The position numbers and the translations under genes were made by a program. Below are positions 1 to 6,269 of a DNA stretch of 12,381 nt, piece after piece; the first letter of the stretch is position 1, and every line of letters starts with the position of its first letter. Location: contig JAPLWO010000078.1 in the NCBI GenBank assembly GCA_026396555.1, forward strand, positions 1-12,381. Direction: 5' to 3'. The notes under the pieces were generated by a model that was not told the origin of the DNA, searched no databases, and worked only from the letters and a program-made list of their open reading frames with translations. The stretch comes from Candidatus Magasanikiibacteriota bacterium (GTDB taxonomy: Bacteria; Patescibacteriota; Patescibacteriia; Magasanikbacterales; 2-02-FULL-50-9b).

Positions 1-297
1 GATTTTGACGAAGCATTTAGAACAGTTGATGTAATTTTGACACCAACTGCGCCTGAAGTTGCGTTTAAAATCGGAGAAAAATCAAGTGATCCGCTCAAAA
101 TGTATTTAGCAGACGTATTTGTGGGACCAACATCGCTTGCAGGATTATGTGCGTTATCGGTTCCATGTGGATTTGTCGATGGACTGCCAGTTGGTATGCA
201 GCTGATTGGCCCGCGCATGCATGAAGAAATCCCACTGCAATTTGGTCACCAATTTCAACAAGTAACAACCTGGCACCTTGAAAACCCAACTATATGA
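1..297 (+). CDS. gatA: Glutamyl/aspartyl-tRNA amidotransferase subunit A, C-terminal part
   Basis: This is the last 98 residues of an amidase-family protein; the 5' end lies outside the window. It contains the typical GatA C-terminal run: ILTPTAP, then FKIGEK with a DPLKMYLADVF segment, SLAGLCALSVPCGF, and GLPVGMQLIGP. In the family, GatA is the amidase subunit of GatCAB. It releases ammonia from glutamine so that misacylated Glu-tRNA(Gln) or Asp-tRNA(Asn) can be converted to the correct aminoacyl-tRNA in the cytoplasm. The catalytic Ser-Ser-Lys triad lies upstream and cannot be checked here. The TGA stop overlaps the next ATG as ATGA, which indicates translational coupling to the LOG-family gene. 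The close match to the family over this stretch makes the identity secure. Confidence 0.93.
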   Translation, partial: DFDEAFRTVDVILTPTAPEVAFKIGEKSSDPLKMYLADVFVGPTSLAGLCALSVPCGFVDGLPVGMQLIGPRMHEEIPLQFGHQFQQVTTWHLENPTI

Positions 298-1598
298 CAC
301 CAATAAATCGTGGCTCAGCAATTGATTTACGTGGATCTGCATGGAGTGTGTTTCGTATCATGGCAGAATTCGTGGAAGGGTATCAATTTTTGTCGCAATT
401 AAGCCGACAGGTCACGGTTATGGGGTCTGCGCGCACATTTCCGAATAGCCCGTACTATTTGGCAGCTGTCGAAATGGGAAAGTTGCTCGCAAAAAATAAA
501 TTCACGGTTTTAACGGGTGGCGGACCGGGAATTATGGAAGCGGCAAATCGTGGCGCGTATGAAAATGGTGGTGATTCAGTTGGAATTAATATTGAATTGC
601 CGCACGAGCAACGATTGAATCCGTTCATTCATAAATCGCTTGGCTGTTATTATTTTTTGACGCGCAAAGTTTTTTTGACAGCTCCTGCACAGGCGTTCGT
701 GATGTTTCCGGGTGGATTTGGAACGCTTGATGAATTATTTGAAATTTTGGATCAGATTCGTAGTGGCATGTTAACGCGCGTGCCGGTTATTTTATTTGGT
801 AAATCATATTGGGAGCCGCTTATACACTTTTTGAACAATAATGTTTTTGAAAGAATCCATGCGCTCACTGACGACGATATGTCGATGGTGTTTATCGCGG
901 ATAGTCCAGAAGAGGCGATGGATATTATTCGTCAAACAAAACCAATTGAAAAAGTGTGTAGCATGGATGCGCGTCAATTTTGTTCCGACGATGCGATTAA
1001 CTGGCGTGTGTTTCGTATCATGGCGGAGCTGGTTGAAGGTTTTGAATTTTTGCAAAATATTGGTAGCGTTATTACTGTTCTCGGAACGCCGCGCGTGAAA
1101 CTCGAAAGCAGTTATTATAAAGACGCGTATTATTTAGGACAAGCGCTTGGGAAAAAAAATCTGGGAGTTGTTACAGGAGGTGGTGCGGGTATTGCAGAAG
1201 CTGCGAATAAGGGCGCATACGAAACAGGCGCAGGTTCGTATGGTATGGATATGTGGGTTGATCGACAAGAGCGAATTAATCCGTATGTAACGAAAAGTCG
1301 AAATTTTTATTTTCCCTTCACTCGAAAATTAATGTTAACGACTCCGTCAAAAGGATTTGTCTTTTTTCCAGGTGGATATGGAACGCTCAATAACTGTTTC
1401 GAATTGCTGACGCTTATTCAAACAGGGAAGATTCCAAAAATTCCAGTTGTGTTATATGGAAAAGAATTTTGGGAACCGCTTCTTCTGTTTATCAAGGAAA
1501 ATCAGTTTGAGCGAGAACATACGATTGATGCAGAGGACATGAATTTATATCACATTGCGGATACTCCGGAAGAAGTCATGAAAATTTTAAACGTTTAA
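294..1598 (+). CDS. Tandem double-domain LOG-family (TIGR00730-type) Rossmann protein
   Basis: The 434-residue protein is two LOG-like Rossmann domains fused head to tail, each about 215 residues, roughly twice the usual single-domain length. Copy 1 has GGGPGIMEA (residues 75-83), Arg124 and PGGFGTLDE (139-147). Copy 2 has GGGAGIAEA (295-303), Arg344 and PGGYGTLNN (359-367). LOG enzymes are phosphoribohydrolases that cleave nucleoside 5'-monophosphates, classically cytokinin nucleotides, to base plus ribose 5-phosphate, using the Arg and the last Glu of PGGxGTxxE. Copy 1 keeps both residues; copy 2 has Asn367 in place of the Glu and is probably inactive or structural. Both copies start with VFRIMAE, encoded by a 19-base exact repeat 660 bases apart (346-364 and 1006-1024). 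The ATG overlaps the gatA stop. The true substrate is unknown. Confidence 0.85.
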   Translation: MTPINRGSAIDLRGSAWSVFRIMAEFVEGYQFLSQLSRQVTVMGSARTFPNSPYYLAAVEMGKLLAKNKFTVLTGGGPGIMEAANRGAYENGGDSVGINIELPHEQRLNPFIHKSLGCYYFLTRKVFLTAPAQAFVMFPGGFGTLDELFEILDQIRSGMLTRVPVILFGKSYWEPLIHFLNNNVFERIHALTDDDMSMVFIADSPEEAMDIIRQTKPIEKVCSMDARQFCSDDAINWRVFRIMAELVEGFEFLQNIGSVITVLGTPRVKLESSYYKDAYYLGQALGKKNLGVVTGGGAGIAEAANKGAYETGAGSYGMDMWVDRQERINPYVTKSRNFYFPFTRKLMLTTPSKGFVFFPGGYGTLNNCFELLTLIQTGKIPKIPVVLYGKEFWEPLLLFIKENQFEREHTIDAEDMNLYHIADTPEEVMKILNV

Positions 1599-1622
1599 TT
1601 CTTTTATTTAAGCGTTTGTTGT

Positions 1623-2405
1623 ATGCTGCCTTATTTTGAGCAAACGACGATTCAAATCGGGCCACTGGTTATTTATATTTGGGGGCTTTTTATTGCGCTC
1701 GGTTTCGGCGCATTTTTAGCCGCTGCTTATAGAGAATCAAAACGAACGCACACTTCATTTGATAGTATTACGGATTTGTCGCTCTGGACTATTTTCGGAG
1801 CTTTTTTGGGCGCGCGATTAGCGCACGTACTTTTTTATGAGCCGAGTTATTTTTTAGCGCATCCAACTGAAATCTTAAAAGTGTGGAACGGTGGACTTTC
1901 TTCTGTAGGAGGAATTATATTCGGTGTCGCAACTGCGTTATTTTTTGTGTGGTATAAAAAAATGGATGTGAAGGTTTATGGAGACGTGATCATGCGATGC
2001 ATGCCGGTCGCATGGATTTTTGGGCGATTTGGATGTTATGTGACGCATATGCATCCCGGAATTCGTTCAGCGACGTGGTTTGCTGTGGCATATCCGGGCG
2101 CGCCACGATTTGATTTAGGATTATTAGAATGTGTTGGGTGGATTTTGATCGGACTTTTATTTTGGCTCATGCCGAAACCTAAAAAAAGTGGAACATATCT
2201 CGCACTCGTTCCGCTGTTGTATGCACCGCTGCGATTTGGTCTTGATTTTTTTCGCTCGGACGAAATGCTGGGCATGTCAGACACCATGACTTTCACACCA
2301 GACGCGCGTTATTTTGGTCTTACGCCGGCGCAGTATGGAATGATTGCCTTGTTCGGAGTTGGTGTATGGATGGTATATCGTTTTAAATTATTAAAAAATA
2401 TATGA
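1623..2405 (+). CDS. lgt: Lgt-like prolipoprotein diacylglyceryl transferase homologue with altered active-site residues
   Basis: The protein has 260 residues, within the Lgt range, and about seven hydrophobic segments. It keeps Lgt landmarks: FGAFLGARLAHVLFYEP (58-74), HPTEILKVWNGGLSS (80-94), GRFG (134-137), and LRFGLDFFR near 203-211. Lgt transfers diacylglycerol from phosphatidylglycerol to the lipobox cysteine of prelipoproteins at the inner membrane. By eye alignment, several residues important in E. coli Lgt differ here: Tyr26 is Trp20, His103 is Val95, Asn146 is Cys138, and Glu151 is Met143. Arg143 (Arg135) and Arg239 (Arg204) remain, and Glu243 is Asp208. It is clearly of the Lgt fold, but its catalytic activity is doubtful. 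It starts 24 bases after the LOG gene without a Shine-Dalgarno motif, and its TGA overlaps the next ATG. Confidence 0.8.
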   Translation: MLPYFEQTTIQIGPLVIYIWGLFIALGFGAFLAAAYRESKRTHTSFDSITDLSLWTIFGAFLGARLAHVLFYEPSYFLAHPTEILKVWNGGLSSVGGIIFGVATALFFVWYKKMDVKVYGDVIMRCMPVAWIFGRFGCYVTHMHPGIRSATWFAVAYPGAPRFDLGLLECVGWILIGLLFWLMPKPKKSGTYLALVPLLYAPLRFGLDFFRSDEMLGMSDTMTFTPDARYFGLTPAQYGMIALFGVGVWMVYRFKLLKNI

Positions 2406-3367
2406 TGCAAGATGCGTTGAAAACGTTTCCACAACAATTTGATTTTGTTCCCGTTATTCACAATCATGAAAAATTACCACAAGACAACCGTCCCGTGATT
2501 TTATGTGGTATGGGCGGCTCGCATTTATCAGCAGATATTTTTAATGTACTTGCGCACGGTCGCATTCGTGCGATTCACATGGATTACGGACTGCCACACA
2601 TAACGAGATCGGATTTGCACGGTGCGTTATTAGTGATGAGTTCATATTCGGGGAATACTGAAGAAGTGTTGGAAGCATATGATGCTGCAAAAGAAGCAGG
2701 GTATACGATGTGTGCAATGGCGGTTGGAGGAAAATTATTAGAACGCGCGGCAGCTGACGGAATTCCGTATATTCAATTTCCAAATGTCGGCATTCAGCCA
2801 CGCGCGGCACTTGGTTATGGCGTTGTTGCACTTGCGAGTTTGTTGCATGAGCGCAGCACATTAGAAGAGTTGCACACGTTAAAATTGGATGTAGAACGTG
2901 CACGAATGTCCGGTGAAATGTTAGCAGAAAAATTACGGGGCAAAATTCCACTCATCTACAGTTCATCGCGCAATGGGGCGATTGCGCAAAATTGGAAAAT
3001 TAAGTTTTGTGAAAATACAAAAATTCCAGCATTTTGGAATTCAATTCCTGAATTAAACCATAATGAAATGACTGGATTCGACGCGATTGATTCTACGCGT
3101 GAATTGTCGAAACAAATTTCGGTCATTATTTTAATGGATGCAGAAGATCATCCATGCAATCGTCGCCGCTGTGAAATTACGGCGGAATTATATAAAGAAC
3201 GTGGCATTGAAGTCACGACGATTGAATTATCAGGCGCATCACGAGCGGAACGAATTTTTTCAAGCTTGATGATCGCTGATTGGACGAGTGTGTTGCTCGG
3301 CGAATTTTACGGTGTTGAAACCGAACAAGTGCCGATGGTTGAAGAGTTTAAAAAAGCAATCGCTTAA
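2402..3367 (+). CDS. Bifunctional phosphoglucose/phosphomannose isomerase (SIS domains)
   Basis: The 321-residue protein matches the PGI/PMI family, which interconverts glucose 6-phosphate or mannose 6-phosphate with fructose 6-phosphate in the cytoplasm. Visible features are GMGGSHLSAD (36-45), the SIS phosphate-binding SSYSGNTEE (80-88), PRAALGY near 137, a second SIS half from about 185 (IYSSSRNG), and WNSIPELNHNEMTGF with PELNHNE at 216-222, the signature that carries active-site Glu and His. The C-terminal EQVPMVEEFKK also fits. It overlaps the lgt-like stop by ATGA; a second ATG at 2405 is an alternative start. This family replaces a classical Pgi in archaea and many small-genome bacteria. 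It sits at the end of the gatA-LOG-lgt run, one base from the convergent FKBP gene, with no clear terminator hairpin between them. Confidence 0.92.
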   Translation: MMQDALKTFPQQFDFVPVIHNHEKLPQDNRPVILCGMGGSHLSADIFNVLAHGRIRAIHMDYGLPHITRSDLHGALLVMSSYSGNTEEVLEAYDAAKEAGYTMCAMAVGGKLLERAAADGIPYIQFPNVGIQPRAALGYGVVALASLLHERSTLEELHTLKLDVERARMSGEMLAEKLRGKIPLIYSSSRNGAIAQNWKIKFCENTKIPAFWNSIPELNHNEMTGFDAIDSTRELSKQISVIILMDAEDHPCNRRRCEITAELYKERGIEVTTIELSGASRAERIFSSLMIADWTSVLLGEFYGVETEQVPMVEEFKKAIA

Positions 3368-3368
3368 A

Positions 3369-3797
3369 TTAAACAATTTCAACGAGTTGAATATCAAACG
3401 TTAAATCCTTGCCCGCAAGGTGATGATTTGCGTCAACAGTTACCATGTCGCCGTCGATTGCCGTAATTTCAGCAACCATTGGGGTGCCGTCGGGTGCTTG
3501 AATTTGAAACTGGATTCCGAGCTCGACCGGAATATTTTCTGGAAAACGGCTTTTTTCAAGTGTCGCAATCATTTCAGGGCGTTTTTCGCCGTATGCTTCA
3601 GCGGCTGGAATCGTGACCGTAATCGATTCGCCGGCTTTAAGATCTAAAATTGCATTTTCAAAACCCGGAACTACCTGATGGCTACCGATGGTAAATGAAA
3701 GTGGTTCGCGATCACGTGATGAATCAAATTCAGAACCGTCTGAAAGGCGGCCTGTGTAGTGGATTTTTACGGTATTTCCGTGTTGTGGTTTTGACAT
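3369..3797 (-). CDS. SlyD-like FKBP-type peptidyl-prolyl cis-trans isomerase
   Basis: The protein has 142 residues from the chosen start, MSKPQHG. The FKBP half contains VKIHYTGRLSDGSEFDSS and VVPGFENAILDLKAGE. It is followed by an inserted flap domain (AYGEKRPEMI through VAEITAID) and then the closing VDANHHLAGKDLTFDIQLVEI, as in SlyD. These enzymes isomerise Xaa-Pro bonds and act as folding chaperones in the cytoplasm; no signal peptide is present. The metal-binding His-rich tail of E. coli SlyD is absent. An ATG three codons upstream (3806) is possible, but it overlaps the predicted -10 box. The ATG at 3797 falls where transcription should start, so a leaderless mRNA is likely. It is convergent with the isomerase gene and divergent from the cassette gene. 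Confidence 0.9.
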   Translation of the reverse strand: MSKPQHGNTVKIHYTGRLSDGSEFDSSRDREPLSFTIGSHQVVPGFENAILDLKAGESITVTIPAAEAYGEKRPEMIATLEKSRFPENIPVELGIQFQIQAPDGTPMVAEITAIDGDMVTVDANHHLAGKDLTFDIQLVEIV

Positions 3798-3804
3798 ATG
3801 GAAC

Positions 3805-3834
3805 ATTCTATCAATGGTTGACGGGGCGCGTCAA
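3805..3834 (-). promoter_or_regulatory. Promoter of the FKBP gene, probably leaderless
   Basis: Read on the minus strand there is TTGACG at 3834-3829, an 18-base spacer, and TAGAAT at 3810-3805. Transcription would start about seven bases further on, at 3797-3798, which is exactly the ATG of MSKPQHG. The -35 is one arm of the TTGAC-N7-GTCAA dyad whose other arm is the -35 of the divergent cassette gene, so the two promoters share DNA and could be controlled together. Identification rests on consensus match only. Confidence 0.6.
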
Positions 3835-3846
3835 GATTGGTAGTGT
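3818..3846 (+). promoter_or_regulatory. Promoter of cassette gene 1 with a TTGAC-N7-GTCAA dyad
   Basis: TTGACG at 3818-3823, a 17-base spacer and TAGTGT at 3841-3846 form a sigma-70-type promoter. The -35 is the left arm of an inverted repeat, TTGAC-N7-GTCAA (3818-3834). The same architecture with identical spacing recurs before the paralogous gene at 5080. The predicted start of transcription (about 3853) coincides with the first base of the 22-base leader block shared by the two copies. The dyad may be an operator or only the product of two back-to-back -35 boxes. Confidence 0.7.
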
Positions 3847-3852
3847 GGGGGC

Positions 3853-3882
3853 ACTCCCGAGTGGAGATTGGAGGGAAAACTC
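3853..3882 (+). promoter_or_regulatory. Conserved 5' leader with a Shine-Dalgarno, cassette gene 1
   Basis: The first 22 bases (3853-3874) are identical to 5115-5136 before the second gene. The block runs from the predicted transcript start to a perfect GGAGG (3870-3874), eight bases before the ATG at 3883. CTCC (3854-3857) can pair with GGAG (3863-3866) around a five-base loop, or alternatively with the GGAG of the ribosome binding site, so the leader has two mutually exclusive foldings. This Shine-Dalgarno fixes the start at 3883 rather than the in-frame TTG at 3868, which lies inside the leader. Confidence 0.65.
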
Positions 3883-4986
3883 ATGGCATCACCATTGGCT
3901 CAAGGACCGTTGGATCCGTGGCTTGAAGCGGCGCTGGAAGCGAAGCATCTGAATCCGAACAGCCCGTTCGTGCACAGGGCGTCTTACGTGCCTGATAGTC
4001 AGGATCAAACGTTTGCCAGATGGCTCGCGGAGGAATGGTCGGCTGATAAGCCGCGACTGCTGAACGGCGACTGGTTGCGAGACAAGTTCAGCAGGCAGAA
4101 ATTTTCAGAGTTTCTGGTGCAGTATATTTCAGAACGACTCGTGACAACGTTTGATCGACCTGGTTCGCACACGAAGGAATTTCTCGAATTTGTGTTTGGC
4201 GATCAGCCGCTTGAGGGAAGAACTGCCCGACAGAAAGCTGCTGGATGTGGCTACAAAGGTTTGCCTCTTGAGCTGTGCGCTGCATATGCGGGCAATCCCT
4301 TCATGCGCGTGTACGCCTCGCTGCAGTTCATCATTGTCTGGAACGGCACGCGTGCATTTCAGATCGAAATCGAACGCGGTGGCGAGAAAGTGAAGGGGAT
4401 GATCGATATCGGCTCTCAGACCGTGTATGACCACCTGCTCCATCGCTGGCTTACGCACAGTGAGAATTGGCAGACTGTACGCACGATTTTGTGCGACGCC
4501 ATCGGTGCGTTTCAGTTGGTGGAGTATTCGCGGGTTATGACGGCGTTTTCGAATTCGGTTGCGCTCCATCGTGAGCACGAGTCGTTCGGCGCAGACTTTG
4601 TGGTTGTGTTCTCTGAATTGGATCCGCGGTTTTTGCCAATTCCACAATTGGAAAACGCGATGGTCGTCGTGTATGAGCGGAAACAGTTTGCGGGACGTAG
4701 AATCGACTTGTTTCATGGGCGAAACGTAATTGCCTCTGAGATGATCGTACAAGCAAATTCTGCTGAAGAGCGCGACAATGCTCAGGTCCTGCTGCAGCGC
4801 AGCATCCCGCATCTGATTCAACGTCGCGCGACTGATTTGATCAACAATGGCTATTTTGTCCTCGTTGAGTTCAAGCCGTTTGTGCTTGTCGGCGAGGAGA
4901 AGCAGCAAGGGAAACATTTTACAGCGCTGGTGCTGATTCCTGAGATGCACACGGATTTCGATTTTGGAGCGCTTGTCGGAAAATAG
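3883..4986 (+). CDS. Unrecognised protein, paralogue 1 of a tandem pair
   Basis: I do not recognise this 367-residue family. The protein looks soluble and cytoplasmic, with no signal peptide or membrane segment. An N-terminal helical part contains WLEAALEAKHL and FARWLAEEW, then a motif GDWLRDKFSRQKFSEFLVQYI. A beta segment, LQFIIVWNGTRAFQIEIE, lies mid-protein. The last third (from about FGADFVVVFSELDPRFLP) reads as alternating strands and helices and ends in HTDFDFG close to the C-terminus. The downstream gene aligns along its whole length, sharing IIVW, the CDA segment, LDPRFLP/LNAEFLP, and HTDFDFG. Codon use is unlike the neighbours, with AAG and AAA about equal for Lys, many CTG/CTC, and higher GC by eye. 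It has its own promoter, leader and terminator. The start is set by the GGAGG at 3870. No function is proposed. Confidence 0.85.
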   Translation: MASPLAQGPLDPWLEAALEAKHLNPNSPFVHRASYVPDSQDQTFARWLAEEWSADKPRLLNGDWLRDKFSRQKFSEFLVQYISERLVTTFDRPGSHTKEFLEFVFGDQPLEGRTARQKAAGCGYKGLPLELCAAYAGNPFMRVYASLQFIIVWNGTRAFQIEIERGGEKVKGMIDIGSQTVYDHLLHRWLTHSENWQTVRTILCDAIGAFQLVEYSRVMTAFSNSVALHREHESFGADFVVVFSELDPRFLPIPQLENAMVVVYERKQFAGRRIDLFHGRNVIASEMIVQANSAEERDNAQVLLQRSIPHLIQRRATDLINNGYFVLVEFKPFVLVGEEKQQGKHFTALVLIPEMHTDFDFGALVGK

Positions 4987-5020
4987 TTCGTCAAGGAATG
5001 AAACTTGGTCCGTGTCATGT

Positions 5021-5066
5021 CGCGTCGTTCGTCGGGAAAACTTCCGACGGGTGGCGCGCTTTTTTA
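5021..5066 (+). terminator. Strong intrinsic terminator after cassette gene 1
   Basis: The arms at 5021-5035 and 5044-5058 can form a 15-bp helix, including four G-U pairs, closed by the eight-base loop GAAAACTT. The T run at 5060-5065 follows and then an AT-rich stretch. It lies 34 bases after the stop of the first paralogue and just before the promoter of the second, so the two genes are separate transcription units rather than an operon. The second gene has no comparable hairpin. Confidence 0.85.
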
Positions 5067-5079
5067 TAATTTATAGAGG

Positions 5080-5108
5080 TTGACAGAACGCGTCAAAACT
5101 GCTAGTTT
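5080..5108 (+). promoter_or_regulatory. Promoter of cassette gene 2, copy of the TTGAC-N7-GTCAA module
   Basis: TTGACA (5080-5085), a 17-base spacer and TAGTTT (5103-5108) form the promoter. The inverted repeat TTGAC-N7-GTCAA lies at 5080-5096. From the first base of the -35 to the end of the Shine-Dalgarno the module is 57 bases long, as in copy 1, and 47 of the 57 bases are identical. The differences fall mostly in the spacer, the dyad centre and the bases just after the -10. The -35 is perfect here, so this copy may be the stronger promoter. Confidence 0.72.
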
Positions 5109-5114
5109 GGCGTT

Positions 5115-5144
5115 ACTCCCGAGTGGAGATTGGAGGTCAGGAAC
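5115..5144 (+). promoter_or_regulatory. Conserved 5' leader with a Shine-Dalgarno, cassette gene 2
   Basis: The first 22 bases (5115-5136) are identical to 3853-3874 and end in GGAGG (5132-5136), eight bases before ATG 5145. The last bases before the ATG differ from copy 1, so conservation stops at the ribosome binding site. The same CTCC/GGAG hairpin alternatives exist here. The motif decides the start at 5145 over the in-frame TTG at 5130. Confidence 0.65.
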
Positions 5145-6269
5145 ATGAAGAAACAACCGAAACGGCATCAGTGGCTGGAGGAGTATCTTGCTCGTAACAT
5201 GATGCTGCCAACGTCTACGGTGACCGCACAAGGTCTGACGTTTGATGAATGGTTGGCTGAACAAAGGGTGTTGTCGACTCCGACGTTGATGATGACTGGC
5301 TGCTGGTTCGGTAAGAGCAGTGAAGCACTCGAGTTTGCGGATTTTCTCGTTCGCTGGATCCGGCAGAACGTTCTACCGCAAACTTCGACTGCACCAGAGA
5401 GTTTGATCGACATTCGTTTGCTGCATTGCGTTTTCCGCGGTTCATTGATTAGTCAAGATAATTTGAAGACTGTGCAAATCTCGTCCGAGTATTCGAAGCT
5501 CGTGCAACGACTGTTCAACGCGCTCCGCGACAATCCGGACTTTGATCTCTTTATGCTACCGAGTGGTTCGATCATCGTTTGGGGAGGAGTACAGCACGAT
5601 ATTTACATGCTCGACACATCGAAGCCGCGCAGTGCGAATTCGCAAATGCGTGAACTGAACAACTCCGACGTTTTCCACTATCTGCTCAACGACTGCTGGA
5701 CGGCTCGTGCGCCCGGCTGGGAAGAAATGCGCGGCTGGCTTTGCGACGCTTTAGCAGAATATCGCGTAGCTGCCGTGAAGCGGGCTGAAGATGAATTTGC
5801 GCGATGTGTCGCGTTTGACGGCGTGAAGCGAATGATCGTGGCGGACTATGTCGTTACGGTTTTCGATTTGAATGCCGAGTTCCTTCCGCGGTTTCAGTTG
5901 AAGCACGCGAATATGCGAATTTTTCCAGGAGCGCAATTTCAGCCCGGGCAAATTCGCATGTCAGCAATGGAGGATTTCGCTGAGTTCCAAATTGAAGTTA
6001 CTGCTGAGAATCCGCAGCATCACAACGAGATGCTGCGTCAAGGTATCGAAGCGATTCGAGCGCAGTATTCTGAACGGATGGTGAATTCGCAAGCGATTTT
6101 GTACATTGATTTGGTGCGGCAAAAAACGGCAGGGCATACGCCAACATACGATGTGCTCTTGAAATTGATCGTGCGTATGCCGGGTGCGCACACGGACTTT
6201 GATTTTGGTGTCGCTCAGCCGATCAACACACTGTTTTTCCGCTTGCGACACAATCAACACAAGAAATAA
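5145..6269 (+). CDS. Unrecognised protein, paralogue 2 of a tandem pair
   Basis: The 374-residue protein is homologous over its length to the preceding gene but strongly diverged. Shared landmarks are WLEEYLA near the N-terminus, FDEWLAEQ, CWFGKSSEALEFADFLVRWI, SIIVWGG, CDALAEYRVAAVKRAEDEF, FDLNAEFLPRFQLKHANM, and HTDFDFG near the end. It has no signal peptide or membrane helix. Lys is coded about 9 AAG to 5 AAA, against 1 to 13 in the nearby isomerase gene. After HTDFDFG the protein continues about 19 residues (NTLFFRLRHNQHKK at the end), and the last 47 bases are antisense to the 3' end of trhO. That tail may be read-through at a cassette junction rather than part of the family. No terminator follows. 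The function is unknown, but duplication together with the regulatory module suggests a multicopy, lineage-specific family. Confidence 0.82.
   Translation: MKKQPKRHQWLEEYLARNMMLPTSTVTAQGLTFDEWLAEQRVLSTPTLMMTGCWFGKSSEALEFADFLVRWIRQNVLPQTSTAPESLIDIRLLHCVFRGSLISQDNLKTVQISSEYSKLVQRLFNALRDNPDFDLFMLPSGSIIVWGGVQHDIYMLDTSKPRSANSQMRELNNSDVFHYLLNDCWTARAPGWEEMRGWLCDALAEYRVAAVKRAEDEFARCVAFDGVKRMIVADYVVTVFDLNAEFLPRFQLKHANMRIFPGAQFQPGQIRMSAMEDFAEFQIEVTAENPQHHNEMLRQGIEAIRAQYSERMVNSQAILYIDLVRQKTAGHTPTYDVLLKLIVRMPGAHTDFDFGVAQPINTLFFRLRHNQHKK

Noticed and set aside
1599..1622. Separate promoter for the lgt-like gene in the 24-base gap
   Set aside because: The gap is AT-rich but shows no paired -35/-10 at acceptable spacing; operon transcription from upstream is simpler.
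4129..4950. A 273-codon open frame antisense to cassette gene 1
   Set aside because: It has a GTG start, no ribosome binding site, a His/Arg/Gln-rich composition typical of antisense frames, and it lies wholly under a gene with clear promoter, Shine-Dalgarno and terminator.
3818..6269. Insertion sequence or transposon as the carrier of the cassette
   Set aside because: No transposase-like protein, no terminal inverted repeats and no target-site duplication were seen at the edges. The TTGAC dyads are promoter-linked, one before each gene, and not at both ends.
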